The notes: generated by a model from the sequence alone, not told the origin. DNA of 64,000 nucleotides from Phorcus lineatus (GCA_921293015.1 OV121092.1:47701064-47765063); one strand, 5' to 3'. Positions 1-13,600 are shown, counted from the first letter of the stretch. A program made the numbers and translations.

Positions 1-1010
1 TAAAATGTTAAACTTGTAATCATTGGTTTTCTAATAAAAGTCTGATCACTTTGATCTTTAAAAATCAGAATACTTGGGACTACTTTATTAAGGGTAGAAT
101 GCAATGGTGATTTTGCTTTCCAAAAATAACATTTAGTTACTATACATTCGTTATCATCAATATTAAAAAAAATCATCTCGAAATAAAATAACAGTCAGAT
201 ATCAATCAACAAGATCGAAGACAACCAGCCAATAGAATATTAGGTAAGTATTCGTTATTCAATGTTTTCCTGTTGAGATATTGTTCATAACAGTAGTAAC
301 AGGAGAGGTATGACAATCCCTCTCAATTCAAACAAATACAGACAATAATGAACTGAAATTAAGTGCAATTTTCATTCAAAGTTATGAGGTTCTAACTTAA
401 TTTACTTTTTTCATGATGAATGTTGTTTTGCCGCATAGAAGTTGCATTTAACTCTATTGATTATTCTTCTCGTTGACAACAACCGAATTTTCATTCATTT
501 CTATGTTTTGCTATTACGTATTCGACCTTAATGGCATTTCTGCTCTTTGCTGCTATTGAGACATAACAACTGTTTCGGAGATTGAATTTGTGCCATGAAA
601 CTAAAGAAATATTCTACAAATTGTTTATTATTAAGTGGATTTATTATTATTATTTTTTTAATGTATCTAAAAGATACAGGAAGACTTTTCCTTCTCGAAG
701 CTTTAGGAACAATTAAAATTCGTCACAGGACTAGCAGGAGAAAATGGACGGAATGAATTTGTTACCTACGAATAAATTCTTGATCGCTTCTCTGGACATA
801 CGGAAACCTTACAGGCTGGTGGGCAGATCTGATCCATGCAATGTTGTTTTGGCCTAGAAGTAATGGTTCAAACGAGAGATGTAAGTACTGATACCGATGT
901 TCTGAAGTTCTCTGGATATTGGAAATGTTTTATTCGTCTTGTGCCAGGTTAGTCTGGTAACTCGAGAAAACATTGGTTTTAGCATAAACATGTTCAGAAG
1001 CAGATACAAT
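1..1010. other. AT-rich non-coding stretch
   Basis: No open frame, repeat array or RNA-like structure is visible here. It is AT-rich like the rest of the window outside the transposons, and is probably intergenic or intronic. Confidence 0.5.
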
Positions 1011-1346
1011 TGAGTCATTGCTCTAAGAATACATTTGAGTGACTTCTCTGAGAATACATTTGAGTCAATGCTCTAACAAAAGTTTGAGTCATTGCTCTAA
1101 GAATACATTAATGTCCTTGCTTTCGAAACATTAGTGTCATTGCTCTAAAAATACATTAGTGGCATTGCTCTAAGAATACATTAATGTCATTGCTCTAAAA
1201 ATACATTAGTGGCATTGCTCTAAGAATACATTAATGTCATTGCTCTAAAAATAGATTAGTGGCATTGCTCTAAGAATACATTGGAGTCATTGCTCAAAAA
1301 ATACATGTAAGTCGTCGTTTCTCAAAGAATACATTGGAGTCGATGC
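1011..1346. repeat. Minisatellite, 25-bp unit
   Basis: About 13 tandem units of the form GTCATTGCTCTAAGAATACA plus five more bases. From about 1145 to 1285 two unit variants alternate: one has AAGAATACATTAATGTC and the other AAAAATACATTAGTGGC. This gives a 50-bp higher-order period repeated three times, so the array grew by duplication of dimers. Degenerate relatives (AGTCATTGCTTTGAGAGTATCC and similar) trail on to about 1545. Confidence 0.9.
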
Positions 1347-1880
1347 TTTTTTCCCCCTAAAATCATCATTGATAAAAGACTATCCTAAAGTCATCTATAA
1401 GTCATTGCTTTGAGAGTATCCATTAGACCTGGCCCTAAGAATACTCATGAGTACAATCTGTAGGAATAGGCTTTTACTAAAAAAAGTGCTAAAGTCATTG
1501 CTTTGGGAGTATCCCTGAGTCATTTCTCTGAAGATACACTCGGAATTCTCACATTTAGTCAGCAGTGATAAAAAAATAGTTTAGTATTAGAAGACTGTGA
1601 GGAATGTTCAGAATGTGTAATTTATTGCTCGGAGAGATAATAGGTTTTGAAAAGCTTACTACGAAAATCTTATTTTAAAGTATAGTTTACAAAGTCTCAA
1701 TAAAAGTTGATCTGATAAAACTTTATTTCATTCATTTGCTCAAATAACTGTTATTTGTAGAGAAGAAAAGCCTTTTATTTTTGTAGATCTTGTTCAAATA
1801 TTGATCAAGTATAAGAAATTCGCCTAATACATTATCCCTGCGTTGCACACATCTTTTTGATTGGCATACAAGATGTGTTT

Positions 1881-2366
1881 TTCTTAGATAGTTGTCAACT
1901 ACGATTCATGTATGTTTCTTAGATAGATGTCAACTACGATTCATGTGTTTTTCTTAGATAGTTGTCAACTACGATTCATGTATGTTTCTTAGATAGTTGT
2001 CAACTACGATTCATGTGTTTTTCTTAGATAGTTGTCAACTACGATTCATGTATGTTTCTTAGATAGTTGTCAACTACGATTCATGTATGTTTCTTAGATA
2101 GTTGTCAACTACGATTCATGCATGTTTCTTAGATAGTTGTCAACTACGATTCATGTGTTTTTCTTAGATAGTTGTTAACTACGATTCATGTATGTTTCTC
2201 AGATAGTTTTCAACTACGATTCATGTGTTTTTCTTAGATAGTTGTCAACTCCGATTCATGTATGTTTCTTAGATAGTTGTCAACTACGATTCAGGTATGT
2301 TTCTTAGATAGTCGTCAACTACGATTCATGTATGTTTCTTAGATAGTTGTCAACTACGATTCATGT
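1881..2366. repeat. Minisatellite, 35-bp unit
   Basis: About 14 tandem copies of a 35-bp unit beginning TTCTTAGATAGTTGTCAACT and ending with GATTCATG plus a variable tail. The tail is either TATGT or TGTTT, and the two variants partly alternate in the first half of the array, suggesting 70-bp dimer duplications. The copies are nearly identical, so the array is young. It contains no direct-repeat and unique-spacer pattern and is not a CRISPR. Confidence 0.95.
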
Positions 2367-5300
2367 AACTAGGATTGGTTTACAAAAAAAAATCTCCCTA
2401 GTGGAACTACATAGTGCTACTTACATTATTATTATCTTCTAGGCAAATCTGTGGTAGTGGTATTCGTGACTTTGGAGGTAAATTAAACCCCATCTATCTT
2501 CCAGAGGCAAAGCATCAGCTTGCTTCTATCGGACCATTCCATTCCTAAATTATTACAGAATTCTAAGATAGTTTGACTTAACAGTTGACTTTTTTAAATC
2601 AGATCATTTCAACTAAATTTTTATGTTCCTCTCCCTGAACCGATAGGCTTCTAGTTGGACAATGAACTTCTGCATTCGTTCAGCTTAACTTACAGATCCC
2701 TACTGGGTACACTTCTTCTTTGGATGCTATTCAAATGTTATTATGGAGGGACGTAGATGATAACATTTTCAGATAGAAGTTTATAAATAAGTAAAATAAT
2801 AGGTAACTATAAAGCAGATATGTGTCAGTGTTAAGTTGTGCTCCTCCTAGAAGCCAATACAGGGACAACAGATGAAAACTTGACTAGCGCATTATATCAA
2901 CAAGTTTGTAACAATTCATTGCTTGTTAAAACCCTGCTGTTTTGCATACAGTTCATCGACCTCATATGATATCATCGAATTTTATTTTTTCACAATATTC
3001 CACTGTTTGTGCTAGAAGTTATATATAAGAAGAACAAAATTTTAGTTCTGTTTGTACTAATGCATTTAGACAGTTCCTGCTGTTTTATTTGCCCAATTGC
3101 GTTAAGCCTCAGATCACAGCTTAGTAAGGATTTTTTTATCCGCGTTTTATAATTTCATGAGAGAAGTGTGTAATTTAGACATTGGGCCTATTGTGATGTG
3201 CGTGTTCCGGTATATGTATTTTCCTGGAACGCAGCTTAATCAGTGTTTTTTAATTCCTAGGAAGAATTTTAATTGTTTCAAAACACATTAATCTTCTTAA
3301 AGCAACCAGATGAAATATTTCCAGTTCTTGTCTCATATCTTCATATTTTGTAAGAAATATAGGAAGCAATATCGATTAGACAGTCCACTTAAGTCTGATT
3401 GGAGCATTCGTTGGATAATTTTACTTTCCAATCCCTCCTGCTTTCATACTCATTTTTTCCTTTTCCCTTGAACTGACCAGTTTGACAATAAATCAAAGAT
3501 TGAGGCAATTTACAAACTGACAGATTTAAGACTTATTGGAAAAATCTCATTCTGATTTACACAAGCAGTTAGGATTAATGTGTAGTTAAGTATGTCAAAC
3601 TTGTTCGCAGCTGTTTACTGTAAACCAATATGAACAGATTTAATGTGTCATTCTTCCCACAAAAAGTTGTATGTGTCATTAACTGCTCTGCACTTTTCGT
3701 ACTTCCTATAAAGTAATGTTTCCTTAGCATATCCTTCTCTGTATATCTATATTAGAATATCTTTAAGTACTGGGCACGGATCCGCGTAGCTTCTTTTCAT
3801 AAGCCTTAAGATTTCTTAAATCCACTAAAAATTCTTAATATCCATAACAACGTTCTTAACTTTTAAGAAATTTCTTAGGTATGGCACTTGGGTAGCTAGT
3901 TTTTTTCTTAGCTTTAAGTAACCACATGAGGACAATTCTTAAATCAAATAAAAACCAGTAGATACTATGCCTTCCTCACTGAAAACTTTTCAACGTTTTT
4001 GTAGTCTTATAGATGATGATAAAGAAGATGATTAATTTTGTCTGCTGTAGACTTGTGACGAAATATGTATCATAATTTATTGCTTGAAGTTTACCTTGAA
4101 ATTATTTTGACAATAACAAATGATGTAAGATAATTTGCAAGTATTTGAATCTAGCCTCAATAACTGATTCAAAATTGTCTTTTATTTTGGACCAATTGAC
4201 AATATGAACACAAGGCAGTGTGAACATTTCTTCTGCTTACCAAATTGACACTTGACAATTGACACTACGAAATGTCCTTGATTGAAAATGATAAGTTAAC
4301 AATAGCTACATAATGTGTGAAAAAGTCGAGGTGATTGTACTCACTGATACGTTTATCTAAAACATGACATGACATTCAAAATACTCCATTTTGGGCTCAG
4401 TAAGTTATTCCCCTTCTAGTGGTGTCAAAAATCTTAATTAATATTGAAATAAAATTGAGGAAATAAAACTATATTCATTTTGGTTAACTTATATTGATAA
4501 CGTGTATATATTTGTGTATAATTGTTCATATTTGTTGTTTTAGAAATTAAATTTGATCATTAATTAAATGGACAAATATGAATACTTTACACTGTAATGA
4601 ATTGATTGAGGGAAATGCATTTCATACACATTGATGAATCAAGACCCAATTATTTACACATGTAATGAAATTAATTTGTGTTAAAATATTCTTGATTTAT
4701 CACAATTCCATCATGATTCCTTACTTTTCACAATCCAAATATTTAAAGATTTTAAAGAAAAAATCCTGCAAACAATGATGTAGCTAATTGTTGTCCTAAT
4801 ACTCAACGTATTTTTATCAATTGAATAGTAAACCTAGTAGCAATCAAGAAAATATCTAGCAAGTGATGATTTTTTTTAGATATATGTAACTTTAATTTTG
4901 AACTTATATAATATTAAAATTGTGTATGATTTTTTAAAGAAACGATACTGTGCATATATATAATCATATCTATGATTTGCAAATATAACATTAAACCACT
5001 AATGTTTAAAGTTATCTGAAGGGAACTCTCATCATGTTTTAAGTTACAAATGTAGTAAGGGGGCACTAATAGGAAGAGGGGGTTTATTGTGTCGTGATCA
5101 GTATATCTTTGAATAGTAATGCTTCACATATTTTTCTTAGTTTTTTTGTGAATAAGATTTCATTTTTAAAGCATATATCAAAGAAAAGACTAAGAAGATT
5201 TCAGCAAAATGTAAACCAATATCACTGTTTTTTTTAATTATTTGGAAACTTTTCCAAATTTATTGTCTCAGACCTGATGTTGCTGCTGTAACTTCGTTTT

Positions 5301-5423
5301 CTTTTTCCAATGATTTCAAAATAATGACTTTTTGTTTTAAGAAACAATATCTCTGCTGTTGGCTTTTAAATGTCTAAGATATGATAGAGCCCCTTTATCT
5401 ACATTATCATTTCAACAACCCCA
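2367..5423. other. AT-rich non-coding stretch with short palindromes
   Basis: No coding frame is supported. The segment at about 3805-3930 is crowded with TTAAGA/TCTTAA words, including the palindrome TAAGAAATTTCTTA near 3860. It may be a decayed inverted-repeat element, but I could not define its ends. The block at 2503-2680 is described separately as a dispersed repeat. Confidence 0.4.
2503..2680 (+). repeat. Dispersed repeat family R1, copy 1
   Basis: Diverged direct match to 14911-15079. Shared anchors in order are AGCATCAG (in the partner ACATCAG), TTACAGAATTCTAAGA, a run containing AATCAGATCA, and a closing TGGACAATGAACT (partner TGGTAATGGACT). No function is evident. Confidence 0.5.
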
Positions 5424-5645
5424 TCTCACAAACGTCTCCTGGAGTAATGATCCAGGTTCTGTCAGTCACCTTTTCATTTCTATCTGAACTTGTCCTCCTG
5501 ACCTTATACCCAGCTTTGTGGGCTTTTATGGATAGAGTTTCTTATGTGTTGGTTTATTACACATTGGTAGCGTCTATGAAAGGACAAGGGTTGGTCAGCA
5601 CTAATAATCTAATAATGAGACATCCATAATCAGATACCAGGGTCC
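5424..5645 (+). repeat. Dispersed repeat family R2, copy 1
   Basis: Diverged direct match to 15545-15770. Shared anchors in order are CTCACAAACGTC, the run TGAACTTGTCCTCCTGAC (partner TGAACTAGTCCCCCTGAC), GTTGGTCAGC, and GAGACATCCATAAT (partner GAGACACCCATAAT). An 82-codon open frame lies across it, but nothing like it is open in the partner copy, so I do not regard it as a gene. Confidence 0.55.
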
Positions 5646-7234
5646 ACAAACACTGATGGCTTCAGTTGAAGGAAGTAACAATACACTTTCCTTCATGAGT
5701 GAACAAAGTTTCTTTAGAAAAAGTATACAAGTTTTTTATATTGACTCATCTTAACAACTTAAAAACAGGTATGAAGCCAAATGAAAAACTTAAAGAAAAA
5801 TAATAACAAATTCGCAGGTAGCTGTAGAAATATTTCAACAATCTATTCAGTGACCTGTCTTAGTTTACTAATACCAACATAGAAGAAGAACTATTTCAAC
5901 GGAGGGCAGGCAGTGAATTGGATCAGGACAAAACCAGCGAGGAGGTTGAACATGCCATAAGAAGTAATGGTTTGATTCTGATTGTAGATTGAAGAAAAAT
6001 GAATACTTATCGGCACTAGATCGTTTTAACAGAAATATCACTGGATATCATATGTGATTATTAGGTTATATGTGGTTATAGATAGTATTTTCCTCATGAC
6101 TTGTGTTAGTTCTAATCATTCAGACAGCCTTTGATTTATTACTTACTGTTATAAATGGAACGTGATTAGCTATCTCATCCAGTGTTGCTATACTTAGAGA
6201 GATACTACCTGAACTGGTATCTGTCCATTTCATTACCATGTTACCATGTAGATTGCCTGATGAAAGCTGAAGCCTCTTTTATTCAAGATGAAAATGTCAT
6301 GACCTCAAAGACATTTCTCAGATACGGTACTCAATGTCTTAAGGTAGTGTGACCTTTCAGAGATTCTTCATACCAAAGAGAGATTTAAGTAACATGATTA
6401 TCTAATATAATCTCTCATTACACAGCATGTGAATAGACGATAATTAACCCTTTCATGCTTGTCATAATAAAGATATATATGGTTCTATCAGACCTATTTA
6501 TCTGCCCCTAGCCCAATACTGAAGGGAAAGGTGAAGTTAAAGCAACCCTGTGTTATGAAGTTATTGATGTTATTCAACAAGTAATGCGAAAGGTATTCAG
6601 GAACAATAATCAGGTAAAATATTTTAAACTGCGCATTAAGACTATAAAGATGCATTAAGAGGAAGTAATCATATGTTTTGATCAATACATGTATTCTGTT
6701 TTTATGTTTCTTTTCCGACAATCAAAAGCGTCTTGGGCAGATAAATTCATTTCGATATTTCTCGAATACAACACTTGGATTATATTTTTAAGCACCCCAT
6801 TAACCCGATTTCAGGCCCCAGATTATATTCGAAGTCGGGTATTGTTTGTGGTATACGTCGGGTTGTATTTACTCAGCTTCATGACCCCATTGGTGTATTT
6901 GTGGCCTAGGTTGTTATTACAGTAAATGAAGTAGTTATTTTAAGGATTTTGGGGGACAAATTATCTTAACCTCAATTGTTCTAGTGTAGATGAAAATGTT
7001 CAGCTGAACAAATTAGGTACAGAAATTGATATAAAAATATCATACTTTATTCCCTTTTTTAGTTTGATTGTCAATGTTTGCAACATTTTTAATTTCGAGG
7101 TAATATGAGTAGTATTGTATCCCAAATTAGTCAAAATCATGTGTGGAGATGCCTTAAATCAACTTATTAATTTTCTTTTTGCCTTTGTAGGATTTGTCAA
7201 CATTTACATATGAACTATATAGTTTTATATTCAA
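5646..7234. other. AT-rich non-coding stretch
   Basis: Only short chance open frames are present, one of 78 codons at 6689-6925 with no recognisable domain. No repeats or RNA structures are visible. Confidence 0.4.
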
Positions 7235-7372
7235 GAATTTACTTCAAAGTGTATTGGTGTTCATGGAGCTATAAACGTAAAAACCGATGTGCAAACTGTA
7301 TTTACGCCTAGATTGCACAGCGGTATTTAAGTTTATACCTCCATGAACTTAATACATTTTGAAGTCAATTCA
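7235..7372. repeat. 138-bp imperfect hairpin
   Basis: The arms at 7235-7276 and 7331-7372 are imperfect inverted repeats. Left anchors are ACTTCAAAGTGTATT and GTTCATGGAGCTATAAAC; right anchors are GTTTATACCTCCATGAAC and AATACATTTTGAAGT. The pairing continues inward (ACCGATGTGCAA against TTGCACAGCGGT), leaving only a short terminal loop. This could be a small palindromic MITE or, if transcribed, a hairpin RNA. No target duplication was identified. Confidence 0.75.
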
Positions 7373-7780
7373 TATAAAGAAAATAGATACATACTTGGTG
7401 TTATTAAAATATTTCCTGCTCCAAATATACAAATTTGCAACAAATAGAGCTGCACTATCTTTGCGAATGAATTCAACGCTCAAAAGCATGAAAAAGACAA
7501 AATATTAATCGAAACGTCATTTTTGTATCCTAAGCCCCGCCGACAACCCGTTCATCAGCGAATGAAAATCCACAACGCAAGTAACCATGAACTTATCAGA
7601 AGTCCGTCACACATGTCCTTGACATTGCTAGACGCTAAATACGAGTTTTAAACTCGGAGAGGAAACCAGCCGAATTTACCCTCGTAGATGCAATATACTG
7701 GTGCTGTTTGGATCTTGTTTAAACAGAGGCGGTTCTTAAACGTGTTGAGGAAACAAGCTTGAAACATTTTAGGAACTTAC

Positions 7781-7832
7781 GGCATCTCCGTGGCCGATCC
7801 ATCTGCATCGGCTGCGAGAGCATTGTTGACAT
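7781..7832 (-). other. Possible first coding exon (weak)
   Basis: On the minus strand an ATG at 7832 opens a 17-codon frame (MSTMLSQPMQMDRPRRC) that runs into a good splice donor, GCC|GTAAGT, with the GT at 7780-7779. The segment is more GC-rich than its surroundings, and a CRE palindrome lies about 240 bp upstream. No downstream exon or homology could be identified, so this is a suggestion only. It could equally be decayed repeat sequence. Confidence 0.15.
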
Positions 7833-8068
7833 GTGCCTTCTATGTGGTAGAACAGGATCGGTTGTAGCTTCTGATAGAGCTCTCTTATTTATAGTGAAAC
7901 GGCCTAACTTTAGAATCTTTTGACAAAAATAATAATTTTATATTGAATTATGCTTATTGTTTATTTACCGTTCTTTCAAGAAGTGCCATTGCACAAAGTG
8001 ATTCTATTATTAAAAACACGTAACTTGTTTACAAATAGTTCCGTCGATGGGCGTGCTTAAATAATATG

Positions 8069-8076
8069 TGACGTCA
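8069..8076. promoter_or_regulatory. CRE-like palindrome TGACGTCA
   Basis: A perfect CREB/ATF consensus octamer sits about 240 bp upstream of the possible minus-strand exon at 7781-7832. An isolated octamer is expected by chance about once per 65 kb, so the position is suggestive rather than decisive. Confidence 0.25.
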
Positions 8077-9716
8077 CGAAATTAAGTTTGTGGAGGTGTG
8101 AACTTAATGTCTGTTACAGTGTTCAGCGAATTAGATTGACGCAAAACAATTGCTATTTATTTATTTTGAAAGGGAAATCAGCTAACAAGGACATTAATAT
8201 TTTAAATAAGAATCAACTTTCCAGATCACAATTTTGATGCTTCATGTTTCATGATGATGCGATTTCAGTTCTCATAATTGCACGATTACTTATTTCAACT
8301 TTTACTACTTAGTCACAGAAAATGATCCCACAGTAAACACTTTACAAAATTATATGATCTAACGTTGCAGTAAATAAAATCAATTGAGAACATTAATCAT
8401 CCATTCCGGAGAATCTTTCACTGATATTTTAGAAAAACAAATTTTTGATTATTATTTAATTTTTTTTTATCTACATACAAGACAACACAAATCACATATT
8501 CAGTTCAATACACAAGAAGATTACTTAAACATAGTGTTTGATTTACATGCAATGCAGAAGGGTACAAAACAATATAAAAATTAATTTTATGAAGTTTTCA
8601 TATTTGCAATTTGGGAAGGCATTAAAGCAGTCAACATACTACATTGTCGTAATGTCTTCCTTAAGTGTTTTAAGTTGATAATCGTTCACTGATATGTGCA
8701 ATATAATTTAAATTTTATTCAGATAGAATTGCAAATGATTTAGGCAAGTCTTGATCTTGGAGTGCTGGTGATAAACACTCTTTTTCTTTATTCAACAAAA
8801 TTAGTTTATCATTACTTAGGACTACGAGGCAATTTGAAGCTAATCTAAAGTTTCGGTTTCATCCTTACGGCATTCTAAAGCATGACTGTGAACCTCAAGT
8901 TGGAGCTTGCTTGTGTTGCTCGTTGGTTTGAATACTCAAAGATACTGTCAAGCACCCTCACAAATAGCATTTTAGTCAGATTCAAGGAAATCTTTTGAAT
9001 TGAAATAGTTTGAATGATTACCTCGTTACTTAGACTTAGTTCTTTTAATAGTTTACATTTAGTATATCTTTTTTCTTGAGAATAGAAGTTCAATTGATAT
9101 GTCAGATGTCTTTCTATAATTATTGTTACAAACTTTCCATTTCAATTTCAGCTGCAATGTATTGAGAAAATGTAAATGTCAATTCAGAACTAAAAAACAT
9201 TGTCATACAGCATTTTGGCAGGTGTCATTTTAAAATCAAATCCCCATTATTGACATTCAAGAAACGTGGTTTTAATTTTCATTTCAATCTAATTTTCAAA
9301 AACCTGAAAGCCAGTTCTGATGCCTGTCAATTAATTTTTGGAAAACTATTTAGGAAATATTATTGTCGTACAGAGCTAGGAACAAGGATGAATTCCCGGA
9401 ATGTATGTGATGCATGATCATTCAGATTTCTTTTCTTGAATTTCCTTCCAGGATTCTTAACTATTATATCATTCTATAATTCTCTCTTGTCCAAAAAAGA
9501 TAATGACAAGTGAGGATCTTCAGGTCAGACATATTTGATAGTATTTGGCACCATTTCAATGAGTTCACAGAAAAGAGTATTTATACACCCCTGAAGACTT
9601 AATAGGTGATGTCATTATTGCGATAGGCCATCTGACAACAGTTTACCTTCTCGGTCATTTACTTGAGATTAACAGCACGTTGAAAACAGGTACCCTCTTG
9701 ATATCGTAGAACGTTC
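8077..9716. other. AT-rich non-coding stretch
   Basis: No supported gene, repeat array or structured RNA is seen. The longest open frames are under 75 codons and have no recognisable motif. Confidence 0.4.
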
Positions 9717-10605
9717 TAACACTGAGCATCCTGCGGTTATCAGGTTTCCCACGAAAGAAGGGATGAATGCGACCGAAATACATAAACATATGACTATGTA
9801 AATGGGAGAGAAGCCCCACCATATTTTACTGTTGCAAATTGGTCATCTTAGTTTAAGCGGGGTCGCAGCTCCTTGGACCTGGTGAAGCTATTACAGATGA
9901 TATGGATGTACGGGTCCAGGGCTTAATCTTGTCCGGTCATAGACTAAAGATTGACGAGATATCTTCTGATGGTGGCATTTCATTGAAGTGTTTGGACCCT
10001 AATTCATGAGCACTTGCATATGTCTGAGGTGTCTCAAATGCACAAGACACCAGAGACTTGAATCAAGTGATGAGCTTTTGGAATCTACAATGCTGACCCG
10101 ATAACTTTCATGCCCATTTTTTTTCAGGGAATTAAACGTGAATTCATTACGGCGATCTTGATTAAACAAGATTCGATGCAATGGATGCATAAACACTCCC
10201 CAGCACCCAAGAAGTTCAGAACTCAGCCTTCTGCTGGCTAGATCATGGCGACCACTTTCCGTGTTTCAAGGAACTATAAATCACCTAAAAAATACAATGA
10301 CTGGAGCCTACTATGCTGACTTTATGAGAGCGGCGATCAAGAAGAAGAGTCGCGGCAAGTTGACTGCTGGAGTTATGCTTCCTCATATCAACGCTCCAGT
10401 GCACAGGAGTCGTATTTGACTTCAACACTGTTGTTTTTAACAACTTAACCATCCCCCTACAGTCCAGATCTGTCCCCTATCTATTTCGCAGTTTGAAATC
10501 ACGCCTGCAAGGTAACTACCGGGGCGTGGGTGAAGGACCAATCAGTAGACAGTCTGAAAGACATATGGACAAAGTGCACGAGGTCAAGGGAGATTTTAGT
10601 GCATA
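9717..10605 (+). pseudogene. mariner-family transposase remnant, copy 1
   Basis: Decayed cut-and-paste transposase, readable only by switching frames. In order it shows the N-terminal helix-turn-helix region (TEHPAVIRFPTKEGMNATEI at about 9720), the linker IHEHLHMSEVS near 10000 (family pattern IHEHLGMSKVS), YADFMRAAIKKKSRGKLTAG near 10316, the catalytic block MLPHINAPVHRS at about 10375, and the C-terminal LFRSLKSRLQG and DIWTKC motifs. The HDNA catalytic aspartate is replaced (HINA). At least four frame changes or stops break it. The copy at 36.9-37.8 kb is the same family in inverse orientation. Terminal inverted repeats were not found. Confidence 0.85.
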
Positions 10606-13600
10606 AAAACCCAAATCAATTTCACAACCAATGGCTTCTGTTTTTTATCCATTTCTATGAGTTTATTGACTTCCCCTCGTATATGTGTTTCGATAATGCC
10701 ATAATTACTCACATCCCATTTTACAACAATTTATAAATTTTAACCAGCTATGTTCCAGAAACCTGCCGCTATCGTAATCCAGTAACAATACTTACACTAC
10801 ACTGTTAAATTGGTTAAGTTACAAGATATTAAACAATATTTCATCCTTTATTCGCGATTCAGACTATAGGTAGATTTAAAATTTACATGAATAATAAAAA
10901 TGATAAAAATGGTTATTATATCATGCATATGATGAAATGTCCTTCATTTTCTAATTGTGTGATGGACGGGAGATTTACTTGGTCACCAAATGTTGCAGTA
11001 CATGTCATTACAAATTGATTTCTTTATTTTGGAGATGCGAGCAAATATTCTTTCTTCTAAAGGTCAAAGATTCTAATTGGACATTCCTTATTATCAAGTT
11101 TTAATATCCGTTTCATTTTTGAACTAAAAAACGTTTATTTTAACATATTTTACACAGAGTTTAATCTTATCTCAAATGATGCAGGTGTAATTTCGGATGT
11201 ATATGCTTTTGATTTCAGAAGGATAAGGACATTTTAAACTTAACTGAATAGTAATGAAACATTATTTCAAGTGATTTAAGGAAGATTCACAAGTCCATGG
11301 TTCCCTGTCCCTTTAGCCAGAATAGTACCCAATTGAAACTCACTTTGAGTATCATATGACTTTGGTTGATTATTTGAAGGGTATTATAATCAAGATGTTT
11401 TATGTCTTTTACATCGCAGTCTTGTTCTTAGATGACACAACTACAGCAAACCAATTATTTTAGTGTAATCTAGGTTTGTTTTAAGTTGGTTTGTAAGGCA
11501 ATTGTGAGTAATTTCTAGTGAAAGAAAAAAGGATGACACTTAGTCGTGAGAAACCTCCATACAGTGAAAATATCCAAAAGAGTAGGCCATGCAACTGATA
11601 CAATTGTGTATCACCACTGATTACAAGAATCCAGACAGACAGACTTTTGGAATACATATTGTATCAGTAAAATAATAATAAAGCTATGTGTAAAAATGTT
11701 AAGTGTAAGCAAATTACCCGTCACATACACTAGCCTTGCGTCGCTTTGCACTTATTTGCGTACCGTCTTACATTTCTAAAAGGAAATAGTTTTTTCCTTT
11801 GGAGACAGTTGCAATGTAAACACGAAACACGCTTTCAGAGACAAGACAACTATTTTTGCAACACGACCAATATTTTATGAAGCAAACCTTTATCCCGTTG
11901 CCAATTTCGAATATATTCAAATTCATTACATTTAATTACATCTTATCAGCTGATCAGGACACGAGGTCAATTTTTAAAAAAACATAGGAAGTTGTATTAT
12001 TAAAAACAATACATTTGATCTGATATTTATTCGTGAGTATTGGCGAGACCGAATTATGATTTTAAATTTTCAAAAACAAATGTGTAGAGATAAGGAGTAC
12101 GAATTTGAGAGTTTGGATCCGACTGATTGGTAATGAGTGATATTACGAGGAATTGTGACATGACTCGATTTTAATTGATTAATTTGAATTGTTTTCCTAT
12201 ATTGAATTACAATGAATACCCACAAATTAGCCAAGACAAAACAGTGACTTGACACATTATGTTCACTAGACGTTGTGTTTAAAATTTTTGAAATTTAGTC
12301 ACATGTGCCTGTATTAGTAAAACCTGCAAATGAATTGTACTTCATACTTTTTTTTGAAAACATGAATGAAACAGTGACTCTATTACTATCCTTTTGTTCG
12401 GATATATGTTAATAAACATAAATCCTAGCTTTCCAAAACTTGATCAAAAGTCAGAAAATTTCCCTAGGTGAACTTTTTAACATTTGAATTTAAGCTTTTA
12501 CGGTTTCTATCGAAACATGACAAACATTGGCTATATGACAAATTAATTTCACAAGGAGCATATCTTCTAAACTTTACATGTTCCCTTAATCAAGCTAAAT
12601 GCAAATATCAAACTGAGATGTGCCTTTGTTCATTAATCCTTTATCTGAATTCTATTTTCGGGCTCTCCATGGAAAGATGTAAAAACAGTCACTTTATGAC
12701 AGTAAAACAGTCAAAAAATAAAAGATATGTAATTTCCAAAACAATAGACTTGCAATTATAGGCTTTTAGAGTTGCTTTTTTCTTTTTATTAGATTTCGTA
12801 ATCATTTTACATTTTTTACCATTCATAATGATCTTTTCAAGAATCTGCTTGTTTCGTTATAGTTCGTGCCATTGTTTTCACTTCATTAATGTTATTAGTG
12901 ATTCTATTGGTGAACAATTCATGTAAGAAATATATTTTTAGCTGCAGTTATTGATGTTTGGTTTCATATCAAGCAGTATCAACAAAAAATATTTGTCACC
13001 CCGAAATTTTTTTATGCAAAGTCTCATACGATGTAGTTTCAGTAGCTCTATTTCTTTTTATCAAAGTTTTAAAAGATCTTTCTTGCATTTCCAAATGACA
13101 AAACACACATCTCTCGTAAAGCACAATATATTCTACTTATACATTTGACTAATGGTAATCATTCTTAAAACTTATTGCTTTGTGTCATGACAATCAATCC
13201 ATCACTTTGTTTGAAGTGTTGGATAAAAAGATGAAAAACTGTTCCATGACAGACTGCCATAATCTCGCAGACAGACACATGGCTCTCAGGGGAATAATAA
13301 CGTAGTATACGGTTTCACTGGGTTGTACAATTGATGGAATTATAAACGTCTCGAGAGGAAAAACGTCTTTGGGTTTTATATTCAGTCCATTAATGGTTGA
13401 CAGATCACAGATATGGTGATAATCGTTCTCATGGGTTTGAACATGCTAGATTTATGGCATAGTTTGTAATGTACTATGTCACTAAGAGAATCGAATGACA
13501 TCATCACTGATCACTAGACATCATAACTTTGCTCCTGAAAAATTCATGAAACGACGTCAAGAAAATATTCTCTATGGGAAAATCTTGAGTAGGCCCATCC

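Noticed and set aside
1011..2366. CRISPR-like repeat arrays
   Set aside because: Units are contiguous without unique spacers, and the genome is eukaryotic.
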